Shown in pieces: positions 9,879-21,657 of a stretch of 64,000 bases of DNA (position 1 is the stretch's first letter; every line of letters starts with the position of its first letter). The position numbers and the translations under genes are program-made. Under the pieces are notes generated by a model, which was not told the DNA's origin, searched no databases, and saw only the letters and a list, made by a program, of their open reading frames with translations. The stretch comes from Hygrophila difformis (taxonomy: Eukaryota; Streptophyta; Magnoliopsida; Lamiales; Acanthaceae). The stretch covers positions 36,211,105 through 36,275,104 of the forward strand of contig JAOANR010000005.1 of NCBI GenBank assembly GCA_030278955.1, read 5' to 3'.

Positions 9879-12800
9879 TGTAACACCCCAGATTTTTTAT
9901 CAACGTCCAAGGGAATAAAAAATTTATTCCGATCAATGTTGAAATATTTCCGAGAAGAAGAAAATAATTTATCACAATAAATTATTGCTCGGATATGAAA
10001 CGCCGATAGATTTAAATTCAAAATGGAATAAAAGAGGGAAAGGAAGCCCGAAGACATTCCATGAATTGAGTAAAAATAATTGGAGTTAAGTTCATGAAGG
10101 AAAAGAATTTTAATTCCAAGAACCCGTGACGTCGGAAGAAATTTAATGAAACAAGTTATTGCACGGGAATCAAAAGACGACGAATTGAAAGCCGACGAAA
10201 CCGAGACCGACGGACTTAAGATCTCAAACATGAAATTCATTTGAGTCAAGATAAACTTAAGATAAGAATTTATGATCCAAGAATGACCCGAAAAATCGAG
10301 CCCGAAAACGTAGGAGGATAGAAGTCCGAAAGAGAGGAGGAAAAGCACGACGGATCGCACGACACCGCCCGGACCGAAGTCCAGGCGAGAGTGGCGCGCA
10401 CCCGGCGCGGGAATCCCAAGGTTAGCGCGCCAACCCCGCGCGGCGCAGCAGTCGCGTTGTCACGTTTCGGCGGCGCGCACCCGGCGCGGCCTTTGGCCGA
10501 TTCGCGCGCCAACCCCGCGCCAAGGTCCTGACAGCAACACCTTGTCGCGTTTTGGCGACTTTCTCGCCAATTTTCGGGGCCCAAGGTTGGGAATCCGATC
10601 TATCACGGGTGTGGCATCTTCTTGGACGTTATGTAATCAATCCCATGTCCATTATCAGCCATTCTCATCAAAGTTTATCCCAAAACTCTCCCAAAACTCT
10701 CCCAAAAGCCAAACACTCTTCCGACGAACTTCCGGCGACTTCCCGACGAGTTTCCGGCAACCAAATCCAACCAAGGAAGTGTGTAGATCAAGGATTGCAG
10801 GCTTTGGAGTGTTGGTAAGATGTTATTCAAGTTTCCATATGATTTTAAGATCATAAACATCATCCTAACTTACGAATCTTCATATTCGAACACAAATCGG
10901 AGCCAAGGGAAGAATAAATCGGGTGGAAGAGATTCGTTCGTGACATCCCGTGGATTCCGGACGACCCCGTGACTTCCTAAACATCATCCCCACTGTAAGT
11001 TAACCTTACTATGGTTTTGGGTGACTTAAAATGCAACCAAACGTATAGATTCAATAACTCTAAAAATCTGTCAACAAGAGAAACCCTCAACGCAGCGTTT
11101 TTGTATGAATTTTTCGAACCTCTAAAGCTGCTCAAACAACAAAACTCAAAACATGAAAAGTGTTGCTAAGACTTTGGTCTAGCTACTGTAAAAATTTTAG
11201 AATTTTTCATGATGTTTTGAAACCTGAAACCAACCTAAAACCGAAGAGTATTAAATCTGGATCTTAGAACTTTGGTAGATTTCACTCTCAATCTTGTTGG
11301 TTATTTTGACCATGGATCTAGGCCGATCTAGGATTGGTGCTAAACATGAAAGTTGTAGATCTATGAGTTTAGAACATTTCTGCAAGTTTTTAGAATTTTT
11401 CGTTGAGATTTGAACCTCCGAACTCGAGCCGATCCGATCTGCGTTAGAACCGATGTCAAGAACCTTGACAGATTTCTTAATCAAACTCGACGAGCAAAAC
11501 TCTTACTTCGAGTGTTCAAACCTGAAAACGCAAAACTAAGATTTTGATCCAAAGATCATAAGCTATATTGTGTAAAAATTTCAAAGATTTTCATCAAGTT
11601 TTGATACCCCAAATCGTATCGAAAATATTCTGCGTTTTTAAGAATTGTCAAAGGATGACAGATTTCATAACCGATCTTGATGAGCTTATTCCTATCACTT
11701 CTAGCCCGAACCAATCTATGTGATCTAAACAAAAGTTGTTGGAAATCAAGTCTAGTATGTCTCTGTAAAATTTCAGAATTTTTGAAGTCAATTTGATATG
11801 TCAAAAAGTCAAATCTTTGAAAGGTGTCAAACCTGAATCCTGACAGCATATTATGTCTGTAGAAAACTTGATTTTTGACATACTTCCCATCGTTTTTCCG
11901 AAAAACTTAAAACACGAAAGTTGTTCGTTGGGATGTTTTTGAGCTACTGTACAAATTTCAGATCAATCGCCTAAGAAATGGATTTTTAAACCAAAAAGGC
12001 GCAAACTGTGACATCGATCGATTTTTGAAATCTTTTAAACAACGATCGAGACGTTGGAATTACGATAAAGCTATATTTTTGAAAAATCCCGTTACACCAA
12101 ATAAAAACATTTTCTTTAAAAGAATTCTTTAGAAACATTGGGGAATTTATGACCAAGTTTGATATGATCAATATGGCCAGACGGCTTGTGGACATAAGAG
12201 CCCAAGCGAACGGCCAGTGGACATAAGAGCCCTGGCGAATGGTTATTTATAAATATTGATTATGAGGATTGCGGTCACAAGAGCCCTGGTGAATGGTGAA
12301 CTATAAAAGAAACGAAAAATATTTTGAGAAGTGATATTTTTGAAATTGGCTGAGGCCGCCGGATCACCGGCTAAATGATACTTTTGAGATATCTTGCTTG
12401 CCGAAAGGCAATTGAAATATCTTGCTTGCCGAAAGGCAATTGAAATATCTTGCTTGCCGAAAGGCAATTGAAATATCTTGCTTGCCGAAAGGCAATAGAA
12501 ATATCTTGCTTGCCGAAAGGCAATTGAAATATAATGCTTGCCGAATGGAGATTGAAATATAAACTTGAAACATGAGAAATGATATTTTTGAAAATGGCTG
12601 CGGCCGCCGGATTGCCGGCTAAATTAAATATTGTTGAAATGGTTATGTAACGGGAGAGGAAAATAAAAGATTTAATATTTTTAAGTATTTATTTAGTTAC
12701 GCCTTGCAAATCATTTTACTACAAGAAATCTTTTTATTAAATTAACTAAAGGCTTTGAAACCCCTAACCCATGCTATGTGTTAGCTTACTCAGCGCGTTT

Positions 12801-13142
12801 TTGCTGACCCAAACCATATATCTCCTTTTTCTTACAGAGAATGAAGAATATGCATCATCATATGCATACTGGGAATTTTTGGGGATTACATCATGAACGG
12901 GTCTGTTTAACCCGTGTTTTGGCCATGTTGGCCCTTATACATTATTTCCGCTGCACAACTTATAAATTCCGCTGCAACTTTGATGTATTATCTTTAAATT
13001 ATATATGAATGGGCTGTTTGAAGATTTTAAATACTGAAAACCATAGCCTTGCATCTCTTTAGTGAGCTCGGAGAAACCGTGTCTTGCTAGGGAGGTGTGG
13101 CGGTGGCATCCCGGCCTGGGTTACCAAATCCGGGGTGTTACA
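9879..13142 (+). repeat. Gyp-T LTR 3 (right terminal LTR)
   Basis: Full 3264 bp LTR ending GGGGTGTTACA at 13142. The next base already belongs to the Cop-A integrase on the minus strand: its reading frame (a GYFIGYPERSKGY-type segment) stops making sense exactly at this point. This fixes the right boundary of the array. Confidence 0.95.
12353..12619 (+). repeat. Hairpin array in Gyp-T LTR 3
   Basis: Third copy of the 28-bp GAAA-loop array with its two bracketing GCCGG/CCGGC inverted repeats, at the same LTR position as the other two copies. Confidence 0.9.
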
Positions 13143-15251
13143 ATATCCTTTTGACCTTTCAGGATAGCCAATGAAGTAACCACTGACTGTCCTTGCATCA
13201 AGTTTCTTTTCATGTGGATTGTATACTCTTACTTCAGCTTGGCAACCCCAAACATGGAGATGCCTTAAACTTGGTTTCCTGCCTGTCCACAGTTCATAAG
13301 GAGTCTTAGGAACTTCCTTTGAAGGAACCCGATTTAGAAGATATGCTGCTGTTTTCAGTGCATACATCCATAAGGATAAAGGTAAATAGCAATTGCTTAG
13401 CATGCTCCTAACCATGTCCATTAAGGTACGATTTCTTCTCTCAGCAACTCCATTCTGCTGAGGCGTACCAGGCATTGTATATTGCGCACAAATGCCTCTA
13501 CTTTTCAGGAAGTTTGCAAATGGACCAGGACATTGTCCACTTTCATCATATTTTCCATAATACTCACCACCTCGATCAGATCTCACTATTTTCACTTTTC
13601 TATCAAATTGCCTTTCCACCTCATTAATGAACACCTCTAAGGCATTCACTGATTGAGACTTTTCATGCAACAGATAGATATAAGCATATCGAGAGTAATC
13701 ATCTATAAAAGTGATGAAGTATTTTTCTCCACCCCAATTTGGGATGTCATATGGACCACAAATGTCAGTGTGTATAATTTCAAGAAGTTGATTACTTCGA
13801 GTGGCAACTTTCTTAAGTGTGGCTTTAGTTTGCTTTCCTTTAATGCAATCAACACACACACTTCAGTCACTAAAATCCAATTGAGGTAGTATTTCACTTT
13901 TCACCAACCTCAATAACCTTTCTTTGGAAATGTGACTCAAATGTTGATGCCACAAGAAAGCAGAACATTCATTCAGTGCACTACGTTCGATCCCGCAATT
14001 ATTTTCAATATAAAACAAGGATTCAGAAAATTTATTATCAAGATTGAAGCTGTAAAGCCCATCTTGAATAAAACCCCTGCCATACAAAACATTGTTCAAA
14101 AACATTGAAAAACGTCCCGAGGAAAATTCAAATTTAAAACCAACTCCATCCAACTTTCCTAGAGATACAAGATTTCTAGCACATTCAGGAACATAAAGAC
14201 ATTGATCCAAGTCAACATGATGACCAGTGTCAAGAACTAAACGGTATGTCCCAATGCCCTCTATTCGTGCTTTCATCCTGTTCCCCATTAACAAATACTG
14301 TTCAGTTCTTCTTATGGGCTGGATCATAAGGAATCCCTGTAATATGTGAGACACATGAGTAGTAGCACCACAATCTATCCACCAAGTATTATTAGGCACT
14401 TCAACAAGATTTGATTCAAACACTATAGAAAGATAATGAATACATTTCTTCTCGAACCAAGCCTTTCTCTTTGGACAATCTTTCTTTACATGTCCATTCT
14501 TTCTGCAGAAGAAGCAAGTCACTTTCTCTTCAACTTGGCCTCCAGCAACTTTCATAGGGGACTTGCCTCTTTTCTTGCCTTTCTTTACTTGGTGTACCTT
14601 GCTGCTACTAGCACCATCATATGCAGTAAGATGGATAGAGTGGTCCCGAATTTTCTTCAGTCTCCCCTCTTCCTGAACAAGCATGGCCTTAATTTCCTTT
14701 AGGTTCCATTTATCTTTTATGGTGTTATAGTTCACCTGGAACTGGCCAAACTCAGCAGGAAGAGAGTTCATAATAAACTGAACAAGGATCGATTCACTCA
14801 CACCCATCCCCATTGCCTTAAGCCTTGCTGCCAGATTTGACATTTCTGTCACATGATCATGGATTGGCTTAGACCAATCAAATTTCTTTGTGGTTAGCTC
14901 ATTCATGAGCGTCCCCACAATGGATTCGTCTACTAGGTCAGACTGGGAAAACTCCTTGATTTTCTGGATGAACTCTTTTGCATTCTCTGTCTTGGGCATG
15001 GATGGCTTGATATTTTCTGCCATCGACATCCTCATCAGAATCAAGCTCAGCCTGTTTGACCTTTCCCAAGCATCATAAAGGGATCTGTCATTTTCAGTGC
15101 TTGAGTCCGTGATAGCAGCAGGCTGTTCATCAGACACAATGGCGAGATCCAAATCCATAATGCCAAGTGTGAACTGAATCTGCTCATACCATTCCACAAA
15201 ATTCAGCCCATTGAATTTCACAACAGAGTTTCCGGAAGCCAAAAGGTTCAC
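13143..15251 (-). pseudogene. Cop-A gag-protease-integrase (broken by a stop and by Gyp-T)
   Basis: A minus-strand frame encodes a UBN2-type gag, a zinc knuckle (C-F-F-C...H...C, about residues 245-258), an aspartic protease motif WWIDCGATTHVS (normally D-S/T-G, here D-C-G), a GAG-pre-integrase segment and an integrase core. The core has the first Asp in HTDICGP, the second in RSDRGGEY and the Glu in NGVAERRNRT. An in-frame TGA at 13863-13865 breaks the frame between the pre-integrase segment and the Cys-rich start of the integrase. The frame has no ATG at its 5' end: the first codons after the upstream stop read DAASVNLLASG, and the nearest in-frame ATG lies about 30 codons in. Gyp-T removes everything after 13143. 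Confidence 0.9.
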
Positions 15252-15668
15252 CGAAGCTGCATCAAATTACAACAATTCATGCCCATCCATTAGTGCTTTG
15301 AATAAATTAATAGATTCAGATACACACTTAATAATAAAAAGATGCATTTAAGTTTACCTTTGGGCCAAACCTAAACACATAATTTTATTTTTTTAACATA
15401 CATAATGAGAAATAATCAACAACAATAAAACACTCAAAAAACATGCAATCTTTGGACATACATGTTTAATAAGCTAGATCATAGTGACCCACCTTTGGGC
15501 GGCCTAATACATATGATCCAAATATAATTTAATGACTGCATTATAATTTACTGGAATTTAAATAATAAATTCACATATAACAATTCACCTTTGGGTGAAT
15601 CATTACATATAACTTTCAATAATGTCAGTCGGAGTCAAGTAAATTTGCAAGCACATATAGGGAAAAAC
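15252..15668 (-). other. Cop-A leader, gag-proximal part
   Basis: AT-rich untranslated leader between gag and the Cop-B insertion. It contains three variants of an ACCTTTGGG motif (about 15356, 15491 and 15588) at roughly 100-135 bp spacing. No ORF is credible here. Its other half continues at 22495 after removal of Cop-B and one copy of the 5-bp target duplication. Confidence 0.75.
15664..15668. repeat. Cop-B target site duplication, left copy
   Basis: AAAAC directly before the LTR start TGTTAGAAATGG at 15669. It matches AAAAC at 22490-22494 after the other LTR, as expected for 5-bp Copia integration. Confidence 0.93.
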
Positions 15669-16622
15669 TGTTAGAAATGGACGGAACATCAACACAAAAG
15701 GATCGTCGAGTCGAGATGGAACTCTTCCTGCAAGACGTTTATGCCCCGGTAGTGCTCCGGCAACGGCAGAACGTCCCCAAAGGTAAAACGACGATTGCCT
15801 CGACGTAGCAGCACCGCAGACGTCGACGACCGGCGAACGGAACAAAGAGATGAGGGAGTCGGGAGGAGAGGAGAGAATGCAGAAGAAAATATGCAGAGAA
15901 GAGGTGTGTATGCCTAAGCCTGACGATGCTGCCATTTATAGGCGTTGGACGAGACGAAACCGCCGACGAGTATTGATGGGGCGGTTTCAGCTGGATTTTC
16001 AACAGCTGAATTCAAATGGTTTTCAACAACTGTTGAAATCAAAGTGGGCTTCAACGACTGGGCTGCTTGGCATGGGCCCGACAAATAAACTTTGTCTAAA
16101 AAATTAGACAGGCCCAAAGCCCAATTACCAAGATCCAAGTCCACGTCCACGGGCGCGGGCGCGGGCGACGGCGACAGCGACGACGACGGCGACGGCGCGG
16201 CGCAGTCCAAGTCCAAGTCCACGTCCACGGGCGCGGGCGCGGGCGACGGCGCGGCTCGGCTCGGCTCGGCTCGGGACGGGACGGGACGGGCGCGCGCGTG
16301 TGGGGCCCCCGCACTTGACCAACCTGCATTAGTTTAATTGATTCTAACACGCAGAACAATATAAACTAATTCAACTCCCACTATTTAAGCAATGTGGGAC
16401 GCGCCACCTTTAACCACTCTTTAACAACCATTCAAACAAATGCTATCCGCACTCAATGACCCACTTCGACCACTTATTTCTCAATCACCCGACAATGGTT
16501 TTGAGAAAATAAATACACTACGACAATTTACGCGAAATGTAGAATTCGTATACGCTATTTAATTAACCAAATTAAATATCGTCATTATGCAAAAAGGAGC
16601 TAAAAACCCCCTTTTTCCAACA
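15669..16622 (-). repeat. Cop-B 3' LTR (left)
   Basis: 954 bp, TG...CA. Compared with the other LTR it has an extra 84 bp (15916-15999) that contains the only good TATA box. It also has a longer GC-rich minisatellite (about 16139-16300; GGGCGCGGGCGACGGC-like units) and otherwise differs at few sites. GC-rich ORFs here have no credible coding content. Confidence 0.93.
15933..15943 (-). promoter_or_regulatory. TATA box in Cop-B 3' LTR
   Basis: On the minus strand the sequence reads CCTATAAATGGC, a good plant TATA box in the U3-like part of the LTR. It lies inside the 84 bp that are missing from the 5' LTR at 21658-22489, where it would be needed for transcription of the element. Confidence 0.65.
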
Positions 16623-16635
16623 ATCCCCCACATGA
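16623..16635 (-). promoter_or_regulatory. Cop-B polypurine tract
   Basis: The minus strand reads ATGTGGGGGAT directly before the TG of the 3' LTR. This is the expected plus-strand primer and it confirms the element's orientation. Confidence 0.85.
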
Positions 16636-17184
16636 GTGGAAATAACAGCAGTAGTGAATGTAATGCAAATGCAAATGCCCTGACTCCTTCTTTAAAGAAA
16701 GGTTACTGCACGGGTCTAAGTAGTTTTTGGCTTTGAACTTAAACCATATCAATATTATCGAGTATACAGGCGGAGTAGTGATTTTACTCTTGAACTATCC
16801 CCCACAACGTATACTAGACCAATAATAAAGAATCAGTAACTTTTCATGCTCTTTGCCCGTTCTCACGTTTGGTTCCATTCCAGGCCATGGAAACCACCTT
16901 TGGATTCATAAGTCTTTACTGAAGCGGCCACACTTCTACTTATATAGGTGATTCGAACAAGTATCCTGTCATACTTATATGAACACACAGTTCCAGAATC
17001 ATTAAGAGTCATTAAACTCAACCTCTACCACAGACAGGCATCAAACACTTCATCATTGCTTCTGAGGGAAAGGATGAAGATTATTCTTCAAAAGTGTTTT
17101 CACATTTGAAATCATACATCTTAGTTTTCCCTTTGAACCAAGTTTGTGGGATCTCCACGCATCATGGTTGGGTTACCAATGTAA

Positions 17185-18560
17185 TCATTCTTTAGGTGTG
17201 GGTTTTAACCCCATTCCCTCTCGCAATTTGCAAAATTGATCTCTGTTGACAGCTTTTGTTAACGGATCCGCTAGGTTATCTCCAGACTTCACATAAGTTA
17301 GAGAAATTACCCCACTAGGAAATCAATTGCTTAACGGTATGATGTCGACGACGGATATGTCTCGACTTACCATTATACATCTCATTTTGTGCCCTGCCAA
17401 TAGCTGCTTGACTATCACAGTGTATCATTACTGTTGGCACAGGTTTCTTCCAACATGGAATTTCCTCGAGGAAATTTCGAAGCCATTCGGCTTCTTCACC
17501 AGCTTTATCTAAAGCTATAAATTCAGATTCCATGGTGGATCGGGCTATACACGTTTGTTTTTGTGACTTCCAAGACACAACCCCTCCCGCAATCATGAAT
17601 ACATAACCACTTGTGGATAATGAATCACTTTTCTCTGATATCCAATCGGCATCAGAATACCCTTCAAGAACAGGAGGATATCTCGTGTAATGTAACCCCA
17701 ACTCTTGAGTATATTTCAGATATCTCAAGACTCTCATAATAGCCTTCCAATGCTCACGACTTGGATTGCTAGTATATCTACTCAGTTTGTTAACTGAATA
17801 TGCAAGATCCGGGCGAGTACAATTAGTCAAGTACATTAGACTACCAATGATTCTTGCATACTCTTCTTGAGCAACAGGTTCACCTCTGTTCACTCTCAAC
17901 TTATCACTGGGATCCATAGGCGTCTTTGCCGGACGACTATCATAAGCGTTGAATTTCCTCAACACTTTCTCAATGTAGTGAGACTGAGAAAGAACGATCC
18001 CTTCGGGATGCCTTATGATTTTTATCCCTAATATGACATCGGCTACACCCATGTCTTTCATGTCAAAATTCCTTTTTAACATGTTCTTGGTCTGATTAAT
18101 CATATTCAAGTCACTGCCCATGATCAACATGTCATCTACATACAAGCAAACTATAACAAATTTGTCTGTTATTCCCTTGTAGTAAACGCATTTATCACAT
18201 TCATTATACTTGAACCCGTTTGACAACATCACATTATCAAACTTCAAGTGCCACTGCTTAGGCGCTTGTTTCAGACCATACAGAGATTTAACCCGTTTGC
18301 AGACTTTATGCTCTTGTCCTTGAACAACAAAGCCTTCTGGTTGATTCATATAAATCTCTTCATCTAGATCACCATTTAAGAACGCAGTCTTAACATCCAT
18401 TTGATGTATCTCAAGATTGTAAAGTGCAGCAATCGAGAGAAACACTCGAATGGAGGTGATTCTAGACACCGGAGAATAAGTATCAAAATAATTATCTCCT
18501 TCCTTTTGTCTAAAGCCCTGAACTACAAGGCGAGCCTTGTATTTATCGATCGATCTATCG
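17185..18560 (-). pseudogene. Cop-B reverse transcriptase-RNase H
   Basis: The Copia RT is recognisable from [26 protein letters not shown] and the catalytic [13 protein letters not shown] motif. RNase H follows, with YSDADW, STMESEF and CDSQAAI. The RT frame is open up to about 18550, upstream of the first in-frame Met-like codon, where it is out of frame with the preceding integrase/linker segment. Near 17315-17325 a stop and a one-base shift separate the last part of RNase H (KSGDNLADPLTK, about 17250-17290) from the main frame. The tail then reads to a stop at 17185. Confidence 0.9.
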
Positions 18561-19236
18561 GCTTTATATTTCTTTTAAGGACCCAACGGCATCCTAAGGG
18601 TTTACAACCTTTCGGTAGATCAGCAAGAACCCAAGTGCGATTCTGCATAATGGATTCTAACTCACAGTTTATGGCTTCTTGCCATAACGCAGCATCTGGT
18701 CGAGCCAGAGCTTCACTCACAGTTCTTGGCTCGTTATCTAACATAAAAGTGATGAAATCTGGACAAAAAGTTTTAGCCACTTTGGCCCTATGGCTACGAC
18801 GAAGTTCAACTGGTTCAGGAGAAATACTTCCCTTGTCAGTTTGTTTCGGCTGATCAGAGCTCGTAGCTTCATCAAACGTTCTTTTATTTGAACATTCCAC
18901 TTTATCCTTGTAAGGATATATGTCTTCAAAAAACACGGCGTTTCTTGATTCGAATATCGTTCCTTCACTCATACCAGATATTTCAGACTTATGTACTAGG
19001 AAACAATACGCGCTACTGTTAAGGGCATATCCTATAAAGATACAATCAACTGTTTTGGGGCCGATTGTAACTTGTTTAGGAGGTGGCACCTCAACTTTAG
19101 CCAAGCACCCCCACACTTTGAGGTATTTGAAAGAAGGTTTTCTACCTTCCCATAACTCGTAAGGCGTTACTTCCTTGCCTTTGTGAGGTATTTTATTTAA
19201 AATATAATTAGCTGTTAAAACAGCTTCCCCCCACAA
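18523..19236 (-). pseudogene. Cop-B integrase C-terminal part and linker
   Basis: This frame encodes the end of the integrase core (YELWEGRKPSFKYLKVWGC, then FIGYALNSSAY), a variable acidic linker, and the conserved entry to RT (ALWQEAINCELESI, then GCRWVLKRN). It overlaps the neighbouring frames at both ends: one frameshift near 19215-19236 joins it to the integrase core, another near 18545 joins it to RT. Together these show a single original gag-pol frame now cut in three. Confidence 0.88.
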
Positions 19237-21640
19237 GTTCTGGGTAACCCTGAACTGATCAATAAAGCATTCATCATATCCTTTAGCGTATGGTTCTTAC
19301 GTTCCGCAACACCATTGGACTGCGGTGAATATGGAGCTGTATTTTGATGAATTATTCCGGACTCGGCACACAATTCAGCAAACGGAGCAACGTATTCTCC
19401 TCCTCGATCACTCCGAAAAGCCTTAATACGGGTATTCAATTGAGTTTCAGCCTCAAGCTTGAAGTTTTTAAATGCTTCAATAGCTTCATCTTTGCTTCTC
19501 AACAGATAAAGATAGCAATAACGAGTGCTATCATCAATAAACGTAATAAAATACTTTTTACCACCCCGAGTTTGCAAAGATCTAAAATCACATACATCAG
19601 TATGAATTAAATCCAGGGGTTTAGTATTTCTTTCAACACTTGGAAATGGAAGTTTTGTCATTTTCGCTTCAACACAAATTTCACATTTGTTTTTATCGTT
19701 GAATTCCATTTCTTTAAGTAAATTTAAATTTACCAATCTCTTTATAGCATTTTTATTTGCATGTCCAAGTCTACAATGCCATAAATTAAAACATTCAAGC
19801 AAGTAAGAAGAACCTTCAATTTTATTACCAGAAGCTTGCTCAACAACTTGGCGTTTAGCCAATACATTAAACTTGAAAAGACCATTGGTGAGATAGCCTC
19901 TACCAAGGAATTTTCCAAACTTAGTCATGATAAACTTATCAGACTCAAAAACAAGTTTAAAACCACTACTAACTAGCAGCGAACCAGAAACCAAATTCTT
20001 CCGGATATCAGGGACATGCATCACATCCTTCAGAGTCAAGTTTTTGCCACTAGTTAGCCTCAGTACCACATTCCCAACGCCAACCACATCAGATGATGCT
20101 TGGTTTCCCATATGCAGCTTTCTGCCTTCAACAGTCCGGTATGAAGTAAAGAACTCCCTGTTGGCAGCCACATGACACGAAGCCCCGGTACCAACAAACC
20201 AACCTTTAGCATCATCAACATGCAAAGCTTCAGACACCACTGCACAAAGGTTGTCTTCCCAACCTTCAAGTTCAGTCTGTACCACGTTAGCGGCAGGCTT
20301 GGCAGGCTTCTTCTTCTTCGGCTTCGGGCACTGATGTGCAAAATGCCCAACCTTGCCACAGTTGTAGCAATTCCCAGATAACTTCTTCCTCTTTTGGCCA
20401 TCGGCAACCGCTTTGCCTTTACCCGTAGCGGGCGGCTGCTTGCGTTTACCGGCCGTTTCAGTCAAGTTGGCCTTAGCCTCCACAGAATGGCTCCTTAACA
20501 CGGCCTTGCGGTTATCCTCCTCGATTCTGATCCGTGTAACAAGATCTTCAAGGGACATTTCCTTTTGCTTGTGCATCAAGTAGTTTTTGAAGTCTTTACA
20601 CGAAGGAGGCAACTTCTCGATCACAACCGCAGCGTTAAACGCATCGGGCAATTGCATTCCCTCAGCGTGAACGCCATGTATCAATAATTGAAACTCTTGA
20701 ACTTGTTCAACCACTGAACGCCCGTCAACCATCTGAAAACCCAGATATTTAGAAACGACATGCTTTTTAGTACTAGCATCCTCCGTTTTGTACTTCCGTT
20801 CCAACTGAATCCACAATTCCTTTGCACCTTTTACAGAAGAGTACACAGCGTACAAAGCATCCGTGAGAGCACTCAGAATGAAGTTCTTACACATGAAATC
20901 ACCATGAACCCATTGTTCTTTGGCGAAGAGCTTCTGAGGATCGGTCTCCATCTCAGACAGGGACGGCCGGTTGCTCCTCAAAAACCCGGCCAAACCAAGA
21001 GTGGTCAGATAGAACAACATCTTCTGCTGCCACGTCTTGAAATCACGCCCGTCAAACTTTGACGGCTTCTCGGCCACTCCAAATGACCTTGGCAACGCCA
21101 TAGGGACAGAACCCGTTGACGGCCCAACGCCCGGCACGAAGGCCGGGTCCGACTGAACATAAGTTGGCAAACTAGTGTTCAGCGGCCCACCGCCCGGTTG
21201 CAACCGGTGTTCATATTATTATTAAGTCCTACGGGTGTAATCCCGACCATTTGTCCAGAAAAAGGCAACGACGCCCCAACCGAAGTGTTAGGCTGGAACG
21301 AAACAGTTCCAAATGAGTGTCCAGAAATAAACTGCCCAGAATTGGGCAAAACATACCCGCCAGTGTTAGGCGTCGGCGACGGGGGCAGAAAGGCCGTCGT
21401 TGGATCAAGCAAGTATTGATCGATAGAGGCGTTTGGGTCTGCCGTGGACAGCGGCAACGGCAGCGGCAGCGTGACGGGTGGAGGAACAACAGTAGGTGTG
21501 GTCAGCATTGACGGCACCGCTGCGGTTGGGGTAACGACAGCGGACGCCTGGACAGAGCCAGGCATGGGAACGGAGGCGGTGGCAGCAGCGGCGGATGAAA
21601 CGTCAGCGGAGGCGGTGGCGGCAGCAGTGAAACCGTCCAT
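19215..21640 (-). pseudogene. Cop-B gag-protease-integrase core
   Basis: The polyprotein starts ATGGACGGTTTC at 21640, only about 18 bp inside the 5' LTR. Its first 145 residues are Ala/Thr/Pro-rich. A one-base frameshift near 21190 separates them from the gag domain ([18 protein letters not shown]). A zinc knuckle follows ([14 protein letters not shown]). The protease motif reads [10 protein letters not shown]: the catalytic Asp of the usual D-T-G-A-S is replaced by Gly, an A-to-G change. Next come pre-integrase ([11 protein letters not shown]), the HxxC-type Zn segment and an integrase core with [15 protein letters not shown] and [10 protein letters not shown]. The frame ends by frameshift near 19215. 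Confidence 0.9.
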
Positions 21641-21657
21641 TATAAACGTCTTGCGAT

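Larger units (their letters stand above)
1..13142 (+). mobile_element. Gyp-T: tandem array of a non-autonomous Ty3/Gypsy LTR retrotransposon
   Basis: The block repeats with an exact 5111 bp period and contains three LTRs and two internal regions: partial LTR (1-2920), internal (2921-4767), LTR (4768-8031), internal (8032-9878), LTR (9879-13142). Each full LTR starts TGTAACACCCC, ends GGGGTGTTACA and is 3264 bp. The internal regions open with an initiator-Met primer site and close with a G-rich polypurine tract. They encode only a small zinc-knuckle protein; no protease, RT, RNase H or integrase is present, so movement would depend on enzymes supplied in trans. The LTR 3' end is almost identical to that of the chromovirus Gyp-D, so I infer chromovirus kinship. 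The array interrupts Cop-A integrase at 13142/13143. The left end is outside the window, so the target duplication (candidate ATATC at 13143-13147) cannot be confirmed. Confidence 0.93.

Noticed and set aside
15914..16359. Arg/Pro-rich ORFs on both strands in the Cop-B 3' LTR (also 21998-22226)
   Set aside because: They are produced by the GC-rich minisatellite of the LTR and change length between the two LTRs. No evidence of coding.
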